64,000 nt of DNA, taken from assembly GCA_022605955.1 (NCBI GenBank), contig JAKCOZ010000003.1, positions 58,032,179-58,096,178 of the forward strand. Reading direction: 5' to 3'. This document shows positions 13,350 through 26,999 of this stretch, one piece after another. Positions within the stretch are counted from its first letter, which is position 1. Each line of letters starts with the position of its first letter. This DNA comes from Rallus limicola (taxonomy: Eukaryota > Chordata > Aves > Gruiformes > Rallidae). The notes beneath the pieces were generated by a model. It worked only from the letters and a program-made list of their open reading frames with translations, was not told the origin of the DNA and did not search any database. The position numbers and the translations under genes were made by a program.

Positions 13350-16300
13350 TTGGCATTCTGGGCAGAGTACCCATAGAGAATATAAGCAGAGCCAGAGACA
13401 CTGCTTATGTATAAAGTCAGCCAATGTGAAAACACTGTTTTCTCAACGGTTTTGTGAATCAGCAGATCCTGTACATAAAGCTGTATGGTATTTACATATG
13501 AATTACGTATTCACTTCAGCTATTTCTTTTGTAAGGGCCTTCCAAAGCAATGAAAAAACATCCTGCGGAATTGTGAAGAAAAGAATTCTAAGTACACTGT
13601 CACGTCTTTCAAAACCTGAAAATCACCCAAAATATTTGCTGATCAGCTCATCAAAATAACAAACTCCAAAATTACAGCATTCTCAAAGATTCCTTTTCAC
13701 GCATCACACTGGCGGAGAGAAGAAATGACAAAACACAGCACCAAAAAACCCCACAACAACCCCATTAGAAATCCTGACATTGTTTTGTTTCTTTTCCTTT
13801 GTGAATTCTCACTGAACTATACTGTGCCATGCAAAATTCAGGTAAAATATTTACTATCTCTTTAACCTCAAAGATTCTGAGTGCTTTAATTCAAACCAGT
13901 AAATTTCACCTGGGACTTAGAAGTTTTACAACACATTTTTCCTTTCTTAAAAGAATTATATCTATAGCTTTTTTCACAGATTTGTAAAAGACCCTCAAAC
14001 TTCAAACTATACTTGCTTTTAACATATCTAAAGAACACACATGTGTATATGATTTCTTTTGCTAGATGCATAGATCTTGAAATAGTTGTTTGTTCTTCAT
14101 AACTAAAACCAGCTAGAAAACATATTACATACAATACATTCTTTTATTAACAGACGAGGATACCAGCAATCTGCTTGGAATGTAATTGCTATTCTGGAAG
14201 ACAGTGTAGCATATTAAAATATAAATCATATATACAAAGGTAGAAGATCAAGAGGAAATAAAATGATGTAAAATTCTGATTAAGAACAAAGTAATAACAT
14301 TACTAAATGTCTTTTCAATTAGTTACTGGAAAGATAGCCTAGTTTCAATGAAATTACTAACACTTAGCAGAATTTTCCTCACATCTAAAGAAACAGTATA
14401 AGTAAAACAAAAGGCATTTACAACCTCAGAAGAAAGAATATGAAAAGTAGTAATATGGGAAAGAACCTGTAAGTAGAAAAAATCCTAAAAAGGAATATGG
14501 AAATGAACAGCAAATAATTGTGGCAGAACAAAAAAGGTTAACTAAGCTAACTGCTGTGCAGAAAGCAGTAGTAAAAAGTAAAAGGCATGGAATTGCTATA
14601 CCAGTAAGAGTCCATACTTTTAAGAAAGGAGGATTAAGATTCCACATACATCTTATATTCAGTGCTGCTTAGAAAAGAGAAGAACAGAAGAAATCTAAGC
14701 CAGTGATTATATTCCCAAGACAGGACAACTGTCTAAGGAGCAGAAAACGGACAAAAATCCCCCACAAAACCAAACATCTTCAAGAATCAATTCAAAAGAA
14801 TAAATTACGTAAAAGGGAAATTACGTTAAGAGAAGCTTTAGGTATTTTTCAGAGAAGAATCCACTGCACTGAGCACTACCTTGACGACATTAAAATTCTA
14901 TAGAAGATAAATTTAAAGGCAAATCACTGAGGCATTTAAAAAAACCCACAAACATGCTCCATAACACTACTTAGATCCCAAAAGACTGATACACCAAAAG
15001 GCCTCTCCTGACTATGAAAACTGTCTTCATATTAAAGGCATATACTGTAGTGAAACCAGCAGACTCCTAAATTAATAAAAATTAAGTAATTTAGGTGTTC
15101 CAAACTGTGTGGCTGTAATGGCTTCTCCCTTGAAGAGTACTTTTTCTCAAGTTTAACTCAATGGATTCAGTTCATCTGAGAAAACCTCTTCTGCAGGGCA
15201 ATTTACAGCAAAACCTGAGCACGCCCATTGTGCCTGAATTCCTATTAGCCTTTTTCCCTCAGTATTTTCTTTTTATATTTCTCTAAGTTGAATATATTTA
15301 ATTGTATTAATGAAGAACGTTTTGGCAACTAAACTGCACTGAAATAAAAAAGTTTTGAATGACTTTCTGTCTGGCACTGGCAGACAATTTTCTGTTTATT
15401 TTTGAGAAGTCTTCATATACAAATCTGACTGAAGGAAGAGGTTGGTTTTGGTTGCATCAGACATTTGGTTTGCAGTCATGGATGTCTGCATGAAAGCCTA
15501 CACTTCTCCAGTTTAAATTACAAAAGTGTCTAAGCAAGTCTCCAGAAAACCATCCATAGAGTAGGTTAGAGAACCATACTACTAAGATCTTTTCATCCAG
15601 TGAACAGCAGGTCCAGTGATTTTAATCAAACATATAAAGCTCTGTAAAGAGTCAATATGCTTTTGAATTAATGATAATTCAAAGTGTGTATTAGTGCTGT
15701 GCTGTTTTTTTAAAAAAAATGAGCACTGGTATTTTCCTGAGACTATGTAGCACCTTGTACACAAGACTATTTACTATTCCAGCAACATATAACAATATTA
15801 CTATTTCTATACAGAACATCAGATGAATTACAGGCATTATGTGATTGACTTCTGAAAGCTGTGATAGTAAAAGAAGGTACCATTTTGTGCCCTTTTCCAA
15901 ATGGGGCTAGAAGGCAACAAAATGAGATCACATCTCCCACTTACAAGATGAGAGTGGGATGCAATCAATCTCCCTACGGGGTACATATGATTAAGATCAA
16001 AGGGGAAGATGACTTCTGGTAAAGAACAGCTCAGGTTACTGGCACCTGCATGAATGACTGAAGAGCAGTCTTGCATGATACTGCAAAAGCAGGAAGAGTA
16101 AATCACTAGGAAAACAGGATGCTTTCTAAAAAGCTGGTTAGTCATGGTTATAAAATAGTTAAGGCTCATTTGGATCTCAAGTCCTTCTTCATTCCAATAA
16201 ATAATTTAGACTGGAACTAACATTCAGCAGAAGTCTACACTGAAAAAATCAACTGAAATAAAATTAAAGCAGTCAAGCAATTTAAAACTCTCTGAAGCTG

Positions 16301-16645
16301 ATCCTATATACATGAAATTTGTTGCTCCTCTCTCAGATCTCACTTATATTTTTCTGCAGCCCCGTGAGTAATGAACTCCAATCTAACACAGGTATGTAAC
16401 AAATGAGAGCAAACCATAAGTCTTAAATATGTACTGATTTTTAAAGTTAAAGAATCTAGCCTGAACAAAATACAATTTGACTCAGTTATACAGATTTTCA
16501 TGCTACATAACATTTTAAAAGTTTTACTTACTATTTATGTATGAAGTAATAAATTTGCTATTTTGTAGTACAATCTCCATTTAAATATATGATACATACC
16601 TCTGTTAGACTGTTGTTCATTGTTAATGGATGCTAACTTTTATCA

Positions 16646-17625
16646 CAAATGGCCTTTCACCACTTTGGTCACCCTCCTCTGGACACACTGCAACAGTCTG
16701 ATGTCCAACTTACAGTGAGGCACCCAAACCTACACCAAGTATTCAGTGGGCCACACCAGTACCATGCAGAGTGGGACAGTCACCTGCTTTGACAGCTCGC
16801 TGTGATGCTTAATGCACCCCAGGCACAGTTGGCCCTTCTGGCTGCCACTGGTGACTTGCACACTGGTAACTTGTCACCAGGCCAAAACCCCCAGATTTCT
16901 TTCCTTGGGGCTGCTCTCCAGCCTCTTGTCCCCCAATTAGTACATATAACTAAGATTTTTCCATCACAGGTGGAGAATCCTGAACTTATTAAATTCCACA
17001 TGGTTGGTGACTGCACAGATCTCCAGCCTATCCAGTCTCTGTAAGGTCTCTTTACCCTTGAGGGGCTCCACAGCTCCTCCTAGTTTACTGCCATCAGAGA
17101 GCTTAATGTATATTTAATTCCTCTATCCAGATCATTTATCCAAACACGAAAGAGCACGAAATCAAGACCGGGGAACCCCTTGTCACTGGCTGCCAGCCCG
17201 ATGTAACTCCATCTACCATAACTCTTTGAGCCCAACCCATTGAGTAATTGCTCACCCAAAGTATTATATTATGGACCTGTCTAGCTGTGAGCTGGGTATT
17301 TTGTCCATAAGGATACTCTGAGAGACAGTATCAAGAGCTTTGCTAAAATCCAAAGCCACCACACCTACTGTCTTCCCTTGGTAACTAGATGAGTGATCTT
17401 GTCATAAAATGAAATTAAGTTGGCTAAGGAGGACTTTCAGCTCATTACCGGCTATAACCAATGACTCTACTGTATCTCAAGTGGTTTTCAGTAACCCCCA
17501 GAAAAACCTTCTCCAGCATTTTACCAGGCAGTGAAGTGAGATTCAATAGGCCCGTAAATACCAGGGTCTTATCTTTACCATTCATGAAAATGGGGATATT
17601 TGCTAGTTTCCACTTGACTGGAAGC
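16646..17625 (-). mobile_element. old CR1 LINE fragment, about 980 bp, lacking its 3' end
   Basis: This is a CR1 in minus orientation, the same sense as WDR70. The order of recognisable blocks read on the + strand is the reverse complement of ORF2: TCACCCTCCTCTGGACAC, then TTGGCCCTTCTGGCTGC, then TTGGGGCTGCTCTCCAG, then CTTTGCTAAAATCCAAAG and TCCAGCATTTTACCAGG. The last blocks come from the reverse transcriptase domain. The terminal 3' few hundred bases, expected on the left, are absent, and the element is also 5'-truncated on the right. Many frame breaks and substitutions mark it as one of the older copies here. Boundaries are accurate to about 20 bp. Confidence 0.8.
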
Positions 17626-20600
17626 TATGAGTGAAAAGCAAGATCAGGAGGTTTTGTATTTTAAATTCGTACTTCCTATGGCAAAGCGCAGATGAAGAAG
17701 CTCTTAAAAAGTAAGTTTTAATTTCTTGTATACTTTTATGTTTAAAATAAAGACATGCTTTCTCTTGAAGCAACAGAGCCATCAATAATAGATGTAAACA
17801 GGCCAAACTCATGGCCTGAGACTAAATTTGGCCCCTTACTCAATTTCATCACTCATGGCACCCTCAATTTTGTGGAAAGATAACACAGCTTTTAGAAACC
17901 TCCTCTAGCACATACCTATGACCAGTTGTTTAGATGCACAAGTTACTGCATATTTTACACAGCCAAGGATAGATACTCCTAAGCTGCCAGTAAGTCCCTA
18001 CCACTGAGAAAGTTAAGCCATCTTGTTTCAAAGTATGCACAGTAGCTGTAGAGAAGTCAGTGCCAGAAGTGCAAGCTTAACAGACACTTTCAGCCCTTCC
18101 TAAAATCATGTTACACTGTAAACTATCTTTAGAAAAACAGTTCCATTTCCAAATGGAGGGAAAAAAGTGTGTTTTCATGTCATATCTGCTGTTTACACAC
18201 GAGCAGCCTCCCATGCTTGCTGAACTCACTGCATTTATACACATACCGTACCCATGCACTTGCATTTGTATTTCAAATTACTGTGAAGGAACTACAAATT
18301 TATGATCCATCACCAGTGGGTGGATTCCCTAGCTTCTCCTGCGTGAGTTTCTCTGTCTTACATTGACAAACAGAATGATAGTCCCCTATTTTATACATTA
18401 TAAACTTGGAAGTTGTAGATTTAAGACTAAATTCTAAAATTATCATTTCAAGGGAAGAAAAAAACGATTTGGTCTTGGAATGAATATAGCCTAGCTTTTA
18501 ACAAAATTTTGTCTTTACACAAATACTTGGTTACAATTTAACTTCAACTGTGCTAAGTGGGAAGCTGAGTTTTGTTCCTGTCTATGTGCCTAAATGTATC
18601 TGCATTTTAAAATTAAGACTATTGTTCCAAGACAAACCACAAACCATACTCACCTCCACAGAGCCACGGGTAGCTTGCTTAAATAAATGTGGAAAAAGAA
18701 ATGGCACAACTTAGAATGCTCTGGTCACACATCTTCTCCACACTGCAGAAAGTTTTTCTATTGTTTGAAATTTTTAGTTCTTAAGATAATCTACCTGAAA
18801 CTGTATGAAACCTTTAAAAATGGAGTTATGCAGTAAAAGTATCAGTTGAAAAAGCTTTCAAATGCAGGCTCTTACAACTGACGGCATTTTTTTATTGCAG
18901 CAGCTAACATTTTAATCAAGAAAAACTTCAGAAAAATATTAATATAAACGTACATAGTTTATAAAGACAAAAATAGCTTTACTAACCCTTTTGTAAACAT
19001 ACAGCTTTCAGCAAGAGCTAGCACAGTCATTATTCAAACTCCTCTTAACCAGGCCTGCTCATTTGCTGGGCTCTCTTAATCAGCTCTGGACAGCATATAT
19101 ATCTATAAATAGATAAGTTAGTCTAGGAAAAGCTATCCTCACATATCTGCAGTGGACTTCACACCTTAACACATGTCAAGACAAAAAGCAAACTGCTATG
19201 CCACTGACGTGCAAATTAGTACACGTATGTGAGATAGCAACAATTTCTTGGTGAAGGCACTCTGGTATTACAAACAAGCCTCCACGGGTGATTTTTCCAA
19301 GGACTTACAATTTGGCTACTCTGGGGAGAGTTTCACAAGAGCAACAGAACTTTACCCCAACACAACTACAACACTCCCTCTTCCTGCAAAATACCATGCT
19401 TTTATGCCAAAGGATGAGAACTCGTGCTGCTCTAGAGACAGGAGAAAGGAAAAAAGTCCCCAGAACTTAAAATAATGGACACTTCTAATTTCTAAGCCTC
19501 AAGAGTGGAACTGCTATGGCTGGTATAAAAAATAAAACCTCAACTACATGAGGATATATAAGGTGGATATAGAAATTCTCCAGTGTAATTTGGTTTCCCT
19601 AAATGCCAATTCCGCTTTATTTTTCTCTCACGCTACTCTTTGTAACAAGTTCTTAGATCATTTGCATGGGATTTCAATGTATGTATTTAAGCAGTACTCT
19701 ATAGTACAGAGTATATAAAATACCAGTTAAACCAGGTTTCTGTGGAAGCACAGAGCATTATATTTTACACAGATAAAAACTGAGTGACTTAAAATCCCTG
19801 CAGTTGACAAACAAATTTTAACAAAGATAAAATAAAATCTTGGGACCATATACCAGACTCACTCTATTTACTTGCATGCATCAACATCTGGTTTCTTTGA
19901 AGCCACAAATTTTTGTACCACTGCAACTTTCCTCCTGCTTGGAGTTTTATAAATGTAGCATTAGTCACATACATTTGATTTTTAATTCTAAATATTCTCT
20001 GCAGTTGCTTGTGAGTGCTTTACCTTGCTGAGTTACCTTCCATTTCACAAATACTCATTACAAGAAATAAAGCATGTAAAGCTCACAACCTTAACATCTA
20101 TCTTGTGGCAGTGAATATGCATGGAATACTTTTAGAGTTATATTCCATATAATTGCATGCTTTTCCAAACAAAGTGAGCAGATCCACCATATTTGTACTG
20201 CTTTTGGAACCCTTTTATTTTCCCAAGACCTTACACTCTTGAAATCAGTAGACAGTCCAAGTACTTCAGCTTTCACTTCAAAGAACCACAAAGAGATTGA
20301 AATACTAAGCGCCTTCAGACTAATGGCTCAGAAACAAGGAAACAAATAAGCAACCTGTTAAGTATTCGTTTCTATTTTGAATACATTTCAAAATCTATAT
20401 TTCTACTTGAAAATCTACTTAGCATGGCCTAAAACGTTATCAGCAAGTTCACCAATTCTGTTATAAGGATGCTAACCTTCAGCAGAAGATTAAAAACAAA
20501 AAGGGAGTTTGCATGCATAACAGCTACTTTACAACTGCGTGGACTGTCCCCCAAAATAACAGAGCCTGTGAAGCTAAGCTATCATGCTGTTTTTCACGTG

Positions 20601-23600
20601 CAGTGCTCAGGAGACTTTACTGAGCTCATGGGTCCTGGGGTCAAAAATTAGCCATTCTAGAGTCACTAGAAGACTTGTTACTCAACAGCTAAACTTCATA
20701 CAAATAAATATGAGCGGCATTAATTATACTAGACACTTTTCCTAGTGAAAAGTTTCTACAGAAAAATAACCCTGCCCATGGACCGTATAAGTCCACTCTG
20801 GTCCTCTAAAGTAGTCTTTCCTCATGAAAGATCTCGAAACATATATTCCACACTGCATTTCAATGGCACTTTTGATTTAATGGAAAGACTACTACAATCC
20901 CACATTTCTATATTAGCACTATGTTCAACCATACCCTTAAAAATTAACAAAAAAACATTCCACAGGGACAGCACTTCATATTGCATGAAAAAAAATAAAG
21001 TCGTAACACATAACACTCCCTGAAAAACTTCTAAAGCCAAATTTTAACTCAAGCCAATTAAGTTATTTTCTAAGATTTACAATAAAGATGCTGATAGATA
21101 ATTACTCTTTAAAGCATAAGTGTGTACCACCAAAAAAGGAAAGACACCTTTTTTTTCTTTTCTGAAACTTTTGTACCTGTTACTCTGCTATTCATTTAAT
21201 TCCCTGTGACTCAACAGAAGGAAGCTACAAATGCGTATAAGTAAATTATTTATTTTGAAGGGAGGAATGTATATGGTCTAGTAAGTTTATGATGACAAAA
21301 GAAGATCTGCATCTTATCTCACCAAAAGTTCAACCTCAGGAGACTGAAATGTTTGCCAGCAGGTTCTAAATCACACAGACACCAATGAATGCAGATCTTA
21401 ATTGTAGAGATTAGATGACCAGAAGTTTCCACTACTTTTAATGAGCTAAACTGAAGAATATTGATCAGATGTTTTCTGTCCTAGCACACAGAAGACTTCA
21501 CAAATCACACGCCTGGCAACATTTCAAGAACGAGATGAAAGGTTTCCAAAGCCAAACTAATCTTTCTCAAGACAAATACATTTACTATAAAGTTTTAGTA
21601 GCAAATACTTGACTGATAAAATTAACTTCAAAATTATCATTATTTCTATAAAGAGACTGTAAAACAATCTACTGGGGAACAATCTGGAGGTAGCAAGGGG
21701 AGGGGAAGATGAGGGAGAAATCAGGTAAAACATCAACAAGGGATTGGTTGGTAATACTGTGAAGGTAGACTGATTTTGAAGAGAGAATATGCAACCAAAA
21801 CCAGGAAAAAATATTGTAATTTCTATGCTACCAAAAGAGCTATTAGATCAATTTCCTACCTGAAGTTCAACATAGTTCTGCAATCCTCAGAAAATTTGTA
21901 CAGACTTCTTCCTAGCCTCAAAAAGTTGACTTTAACAAACACTGAGCCAAAACCTTATTCACAAGCAACTAAGTCACATGTATGAGTTGATCAGAGTTTT
22001 AATCACCAAGAAATGTACATGCCCAATCACAGGCTGATTAACTGGTACTCTCTGAGCTCACTAGATTCTTCAATAATTAAAAGTGAACTTTCATAGTCAC
22101 ATAATCCTTTTGTTGACAAAGACATTATTTTTCTCTCATATTCAAAACCTACTAACTTCTGATAACTGGATCTAGTTATGTCTTTAACAATTTAAAATAA
22201 TTTCAACTGCCACATAGTTTATCTGCATTTCAATATTTCTTCACTGTTGCAAATATTCTTAATACCCTGTTGAATAAACCAAAGCATATTCAGCTCCTTG
22301 AGTCTATAGGCAGGCAAACTTTTCAGGATTTTTTTTCTGGTGTATTTCACTTTCAACACCCTCTTTAGGCTGCTGTCATCAGAACTAGACAAAGAACTCA
22401 ATTTCAGTCTCAGGGTAATTACTGAAACAAAATGTTAAAATCATATCCTTTGCCAATGTCATTAGTAAAAGTTAATTCTCTCTGTGTGTATCGATCTTTA
22501 AAACCTGTTTATCTGCTCTTCCATAGCTTTATAATAAGAGCTAATACACAATCAAGACTACAAAACTTCCAGGAAATGTGTCAAATTTTGCCAATATTCT
22601 CACATTCCCTTGTCCTCCCAAGGTTAACTAACCATCCTGCTTTCATTATGACTAATAGGTACTCTTCAGGTTTACTGAAAATAGATTCAAACTTTCTCTG
22701 ATAAAATACACTTTAATTAAAAAACTTACAAAAATGTAAAATTTTGAAGTCAATAGTCCAAACTTATGAAACTGCATTAGAAACATGTTGCTTTAATTAC
22801 TTCAGATTACCAGTTACAAGATGACTTCCTCTTAGCCAGTCCAGCTGATATATGACTAATTACAAGTTTAGTACTTTAAAACTCAAAAACAAACTCACTG
22901 GAATTGACCGAATAAAATTTAACTAATTTTGGATTTTAATCTTCTACTTGTAGCTTACTAATGACCACAGAAAAAATTAGAAAATGTTTTATTAAGTAAG
23001 AGAAGTTTCGCCCAAAATGCCTACACAGAATTTTCACAACAATCTATTCCATTTGCAAAAAGGGATTCATCAGCCTTAAACAGAATTTTGTGAACTGAAA
23101 GTATTTCCAGACCAACCATCTTTCACTGAAACCATATACTTTTGAAAATACTACCAACCAAAAAATGCAACTTAAGATTGTCCTAACTCATTCTGTGAAT
23201 AACACAAACCACTCCACATACATTTCTTCGGCACTAGACAAGTATCTCACCAGTGGAATTTTAACTGAAACATATATTAATATAATGGGGACCCTAATAA
23301 AAGGAACAATTTTATATTTCATCACAGGAACAATGAAATTACCTACAATTTGAAATGTCAAAAAAGGAAAGCAAATATTTTCCCAGCGTTTTGATCTATA
23401 GGATATTAATTAGCATTAGTCATTATTGCATAACTTTAATAGAGAATCAGATTTAAGCATTAATCATGGCAATTTAATTTTATTTTCTTAGACAGAATAC
23501 ATTTTTATCTTTCTAAGCGAATGTGCCAAAATAAATTCTTGTCCCTCCTACTTTATTTTTTCATTATCAAACAAAAACAGTGGAGTTTAGTTTACTAAGT

Positions 23601-24465
23601 CTATTTTACTTCCCATTATTACTAGAATAATCAGAGAATTCTGGTCATTCAAGTAAGATACGTATCTCATGAGAAAACAGTCCTTTAAATTAAGTTATAG
23701 ATTAAAATAACCAGTGAGTACTTGAAAAGAAAGGTTTTCATCTTCATATAATAAAAGACATAATCAATTCTTCATGGGAGAAGACAAGAAGGGAAATTAC
23801 CAGAGTGAAAGATACTTGTTTACTTAACAATCTGTACATAGCCCATAACATGTGCTATCTCTTATCAGTTTTTAAAATGAAAAATTCCTGTCTTCTTCCC
23901 TATCTGATATCAAGTTGAGCTGATAGAGATACGAAAACTTTCAGTCTCCCAACATTTCTATCCTGCCAGAATCCTACCCCTCAGATATGCTAACAGGGCT
24001 GCTCAAATGTAGTCTGTAACCTATCTCTGTCAAAGTGAGTCAAGATGCAATATATAAACATTTTCTCCAGTGTGTCTTGTTTTGAAGGAAAGGATTTAGG
24101 GAGCAAGTCCCAAGGAAAGTTTATCCATAAGTTGTGTGTAACACAGGTGGGAAGTGAACTACTAACTGCTCTGCAACAAGATAAGCAAATACACGCACCA
24201 AAACAAATGCCTTCCCATGCTAAGCTAAGAACATTGACTGGCAAAAGCCAGCCTCCTTTAGAAAGGTTATCCCCTTCTTGCTCCGGTCACAGCACAGTTC
24301 TAAAAGGAACAAATTGTTCAGAAAGCACAGAAAAACTGTGAATGTTTAAATTCTGTGCTTGCCAGACAAACAAATCAGTTTTTAATGTCTATTTTCATCT
24401 AAAACAAAAAAGAAATTCCCAATTTCTTGCCACAATAAAAACAGCTTTACCTTGATATGACTGAC

Positions 24466-24494
<29 letters not shown>
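24466..24494 (+). repeat. poly-A run of 29, preceded by AATAAA
   Basis: Twenty-nine consecutive A residues follow CTTGATATGACTGAC. An AATAAA hexamer lies at 24434-24439, 26 nt before the run, which is the spacing of a genuine polyadenylation signal. This could be the tail of a retrocopied transcript inserted in + orientation. A 98-codon open frame (24045-24341) lies just upstream, but I do not recognise its product. A simple expanded homopolymer in AT-rich DNA is the plain alternative. In the WDR70 pre-mRNA it reads as U29. Confidence 0.6.
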
Positions 24495-24498
<4 letters not shown>

Positions 24499-26230
24499 CG
24501 AACAGATTTGTATTCTTTTTATATTCTAATTCTAAAAATTTGCCTCAACTGTAGTATTGTCCTGGGGGGAAAAAAAAGCATCTCATAAACATCACAAAGA
24601 AAAAACTTTCCAACTTTAGAATTTCATCTTCACATGAATATTTCACATGAAATGAGCAAGTATATGTATGCACATCTATATTCAAATGTACATACGTGCT
24701 TGATACAACTTGGCAAGAATGAATTTTTTTCCTAGGATGGAAACCCAAGCCATTCTACACCACTGACAAATTCAGTTGTTTCACTTCAGTATTATCTGCT
24801 ATTCCCTGTTCTATAAAGCACTATAATAAAACTAGATATAATTCAGAGCAACCTTTTTGGAACTGGTCCTGTGCTCTATAGATGCAGCTTGCTTTAAGAA
24901 GTAAATCTAGAAATTACACAAAAGCACAAGCTTAAGACTTTGAAATTAAACAAAGATTTTTAAATGATCTCCTAGATAAAGGTAAAATATTAGCAATTAT
25001 TTTCAAGTATTCTTTGCCAACTAGGCTTCAAATTTGTGAAGACAGATGCAGTGTTGAAGAACAGGTTCTAATGAAAGTTTATACAAAATCTTGGTAATAG
25101 CCTTGGCATTGCTATCATAATGTTCTCAGCAGTTCTCAGAGCTACAGACTGATCATGGTTAACTGTATTTATTACATATTAAATGTGTGACACACTGAAG
25201 GCATTAAGACTAAAAATATTTATCCAAAAGCTTTCATCAGTGTTGTAGCTTGGTGCTTTTAAATAAAAAAGTTGGGTATATGTAACAAATGTAGTTGTCC
25301 TATTTCTTCAAATAAATTACTCACAAATTCTGCACATAACTACGTATAACTACACTTACAGTGAACTGCACAAATCCTGATACTTACAAATACTGATACG
25401 TAAAACTTTAATGAAAAGTAAAATCTTAGCTTCCTATTTCCAGTTGTCAACCAAGCTATTACTGGCCTTAACAGAGTTCAGACAAATTCCAGAGCTGTAA
25501 TCACTTAAAGTCTTAGGCTTATCTTAGGCTGAGAGGCTATCAACCTAGAGTGAACTGACAATATGTAACCTTAAGATTAAATTCTATAAATCCAGGAGAA
25601 ACGCCATGTAATCCCAGTTTCACAGCCAGCAGAGATGTGCTGTCCTTCACAATGGATGGTCAAGCAGGCTGGAGACAACAAATCTTGTTCTCTCCTGAAA
25701 ACATACTACCAACAATGAAAAAAACTTAAGAAGCAACTATGTGAACTGTAGTAGCTGACTTGGCTCTAAGGCTTATGGGGCACTGACCTCACCAACTGAA
25801 TGGAAAAAAGCGTAATCTGGACTTTAGTGATCTTACCAGTTCAGGACAAGCAGAATGGCATCGTGGGAGGAAGTGCAACTGATTGTTCTGTGGGCAGGAA
25901 AACTGCTGGACACCTTCAGCAGTACTATTCCAGACCTGGCTCAAATCTCTTTTCTGTCAAGCTATCCAGGCTTTATGCAGTTCTGGGCTTAACTAAACGA
26001 CCACTTGCCAGAAAACAAGTCATGAGGGAGAAGCCATATATGAATAGCTGACACCTACACAGACAGAAAGAAGGAAGCTAATAGGAGGGAGATGAGACAG
26101 CAGCTATTCCAGATGCAATCCTGTTTAACAGGATAGAGTTGGTTAAACTATAAAAACTGAAAAGTAGCTGAGATAGAAGTAACCATGAAACAGCACTGTT
26201 CACAAAAATGACTCAAATTTCAACACCCCA

Positions 26231-26244
26231 CCCCCCCCCCCCCC
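26231..26244. repeat. poly-C run (14)
   Basis: Fourteen C residues in a row follow CACCCCA, so the region is almost pure C over about 19 bases. It stands out in AT-rich surroundings and is likely length-polymorphic and error-prone in sequencing. Confidence 0.9.
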
Positions 26245-26686
26245 AGGTAGTACCTATGACATAACAGGTGTCCAAAAGGACAGAAAACACTTGCAAACCA
26301 CAATGCTTGCAAACAGTAGATGGAATTTATGCAAAACTATTATCAGCAACACTCATCATTCATAAACTATATTTCGTATGCTTGAAACTACAGATCATAT
26401 TTGGAAGTTTACTTATGATCATTGTCAATTGTTCCACTGAAAAGGGAGTTACCGTTCAAAACCTAAAACAGGATTTTAAGAATGTATTAACTTCTCCTTT
26501 CTGAACAGTTTCTATGGTCATCCCTTATTCCAATTTAGACCACAAGTGGCAGGAATACATCTCTCACATGACGACACAGAGAATATTCACTAGGCAAAAG
26601 TGTTGCTTAGTTTTAAAAAAAAAAACAAAACCTAAAACCATACCAAACATTTAAAGGCCTATTCCACAGACTAGAGTAACAGCCTA

Positions 26687-26999
26687 AAGAAGAGAAGGCC
26701 CCAGGGAGACCTTATTGCAGCGTTTCACTACCTGAAGGGGCTAGAGGAAAGCTGGAGAGGCACTCTTTATCAGGGCGTGGAGTGATAAGACAGGGGTGAG
26801 GGCTTTAAGAAGGTTGACTTAGAGCAGCTATTAGAAAGCAATTGTGAGGGTGGTGAGGCCCTGGCACAGGCTGCCCAGAGAAGCTGTGGCTGCCCCCTCC
26901 CTGGAAGTGTTCAAGGCCAGGTTGGATGGGGCTTTGGGCAGCCTGGGCTAGTAGCAGGTGTCCCTTCCAGCTAAAATCATTCTAGGACTCTATGATTCA
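26687..26999 (+). mobile_element. CR1 LINE fragment, 3' end, about 310 bp
   Basis: This is a + oriented CR1 3' end. It shows the CCAGGGAGACCTTATTGCAG block, TACCTGAAGGGGCT, AGGCTGCCCAGAGAAGCTGT, CTCCCTGGAAGTGTTCAAGG and GTTGGATGGGGCTTTGGGCA, and finishes with ATTCTAGGACTCTATGATTC, a decayed pair of terminal octamers. Part of the middle (around 26810-26845) is shortened or scrambled relative to the usual order. It is antisense to WDR70. Confidence 0.92.
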
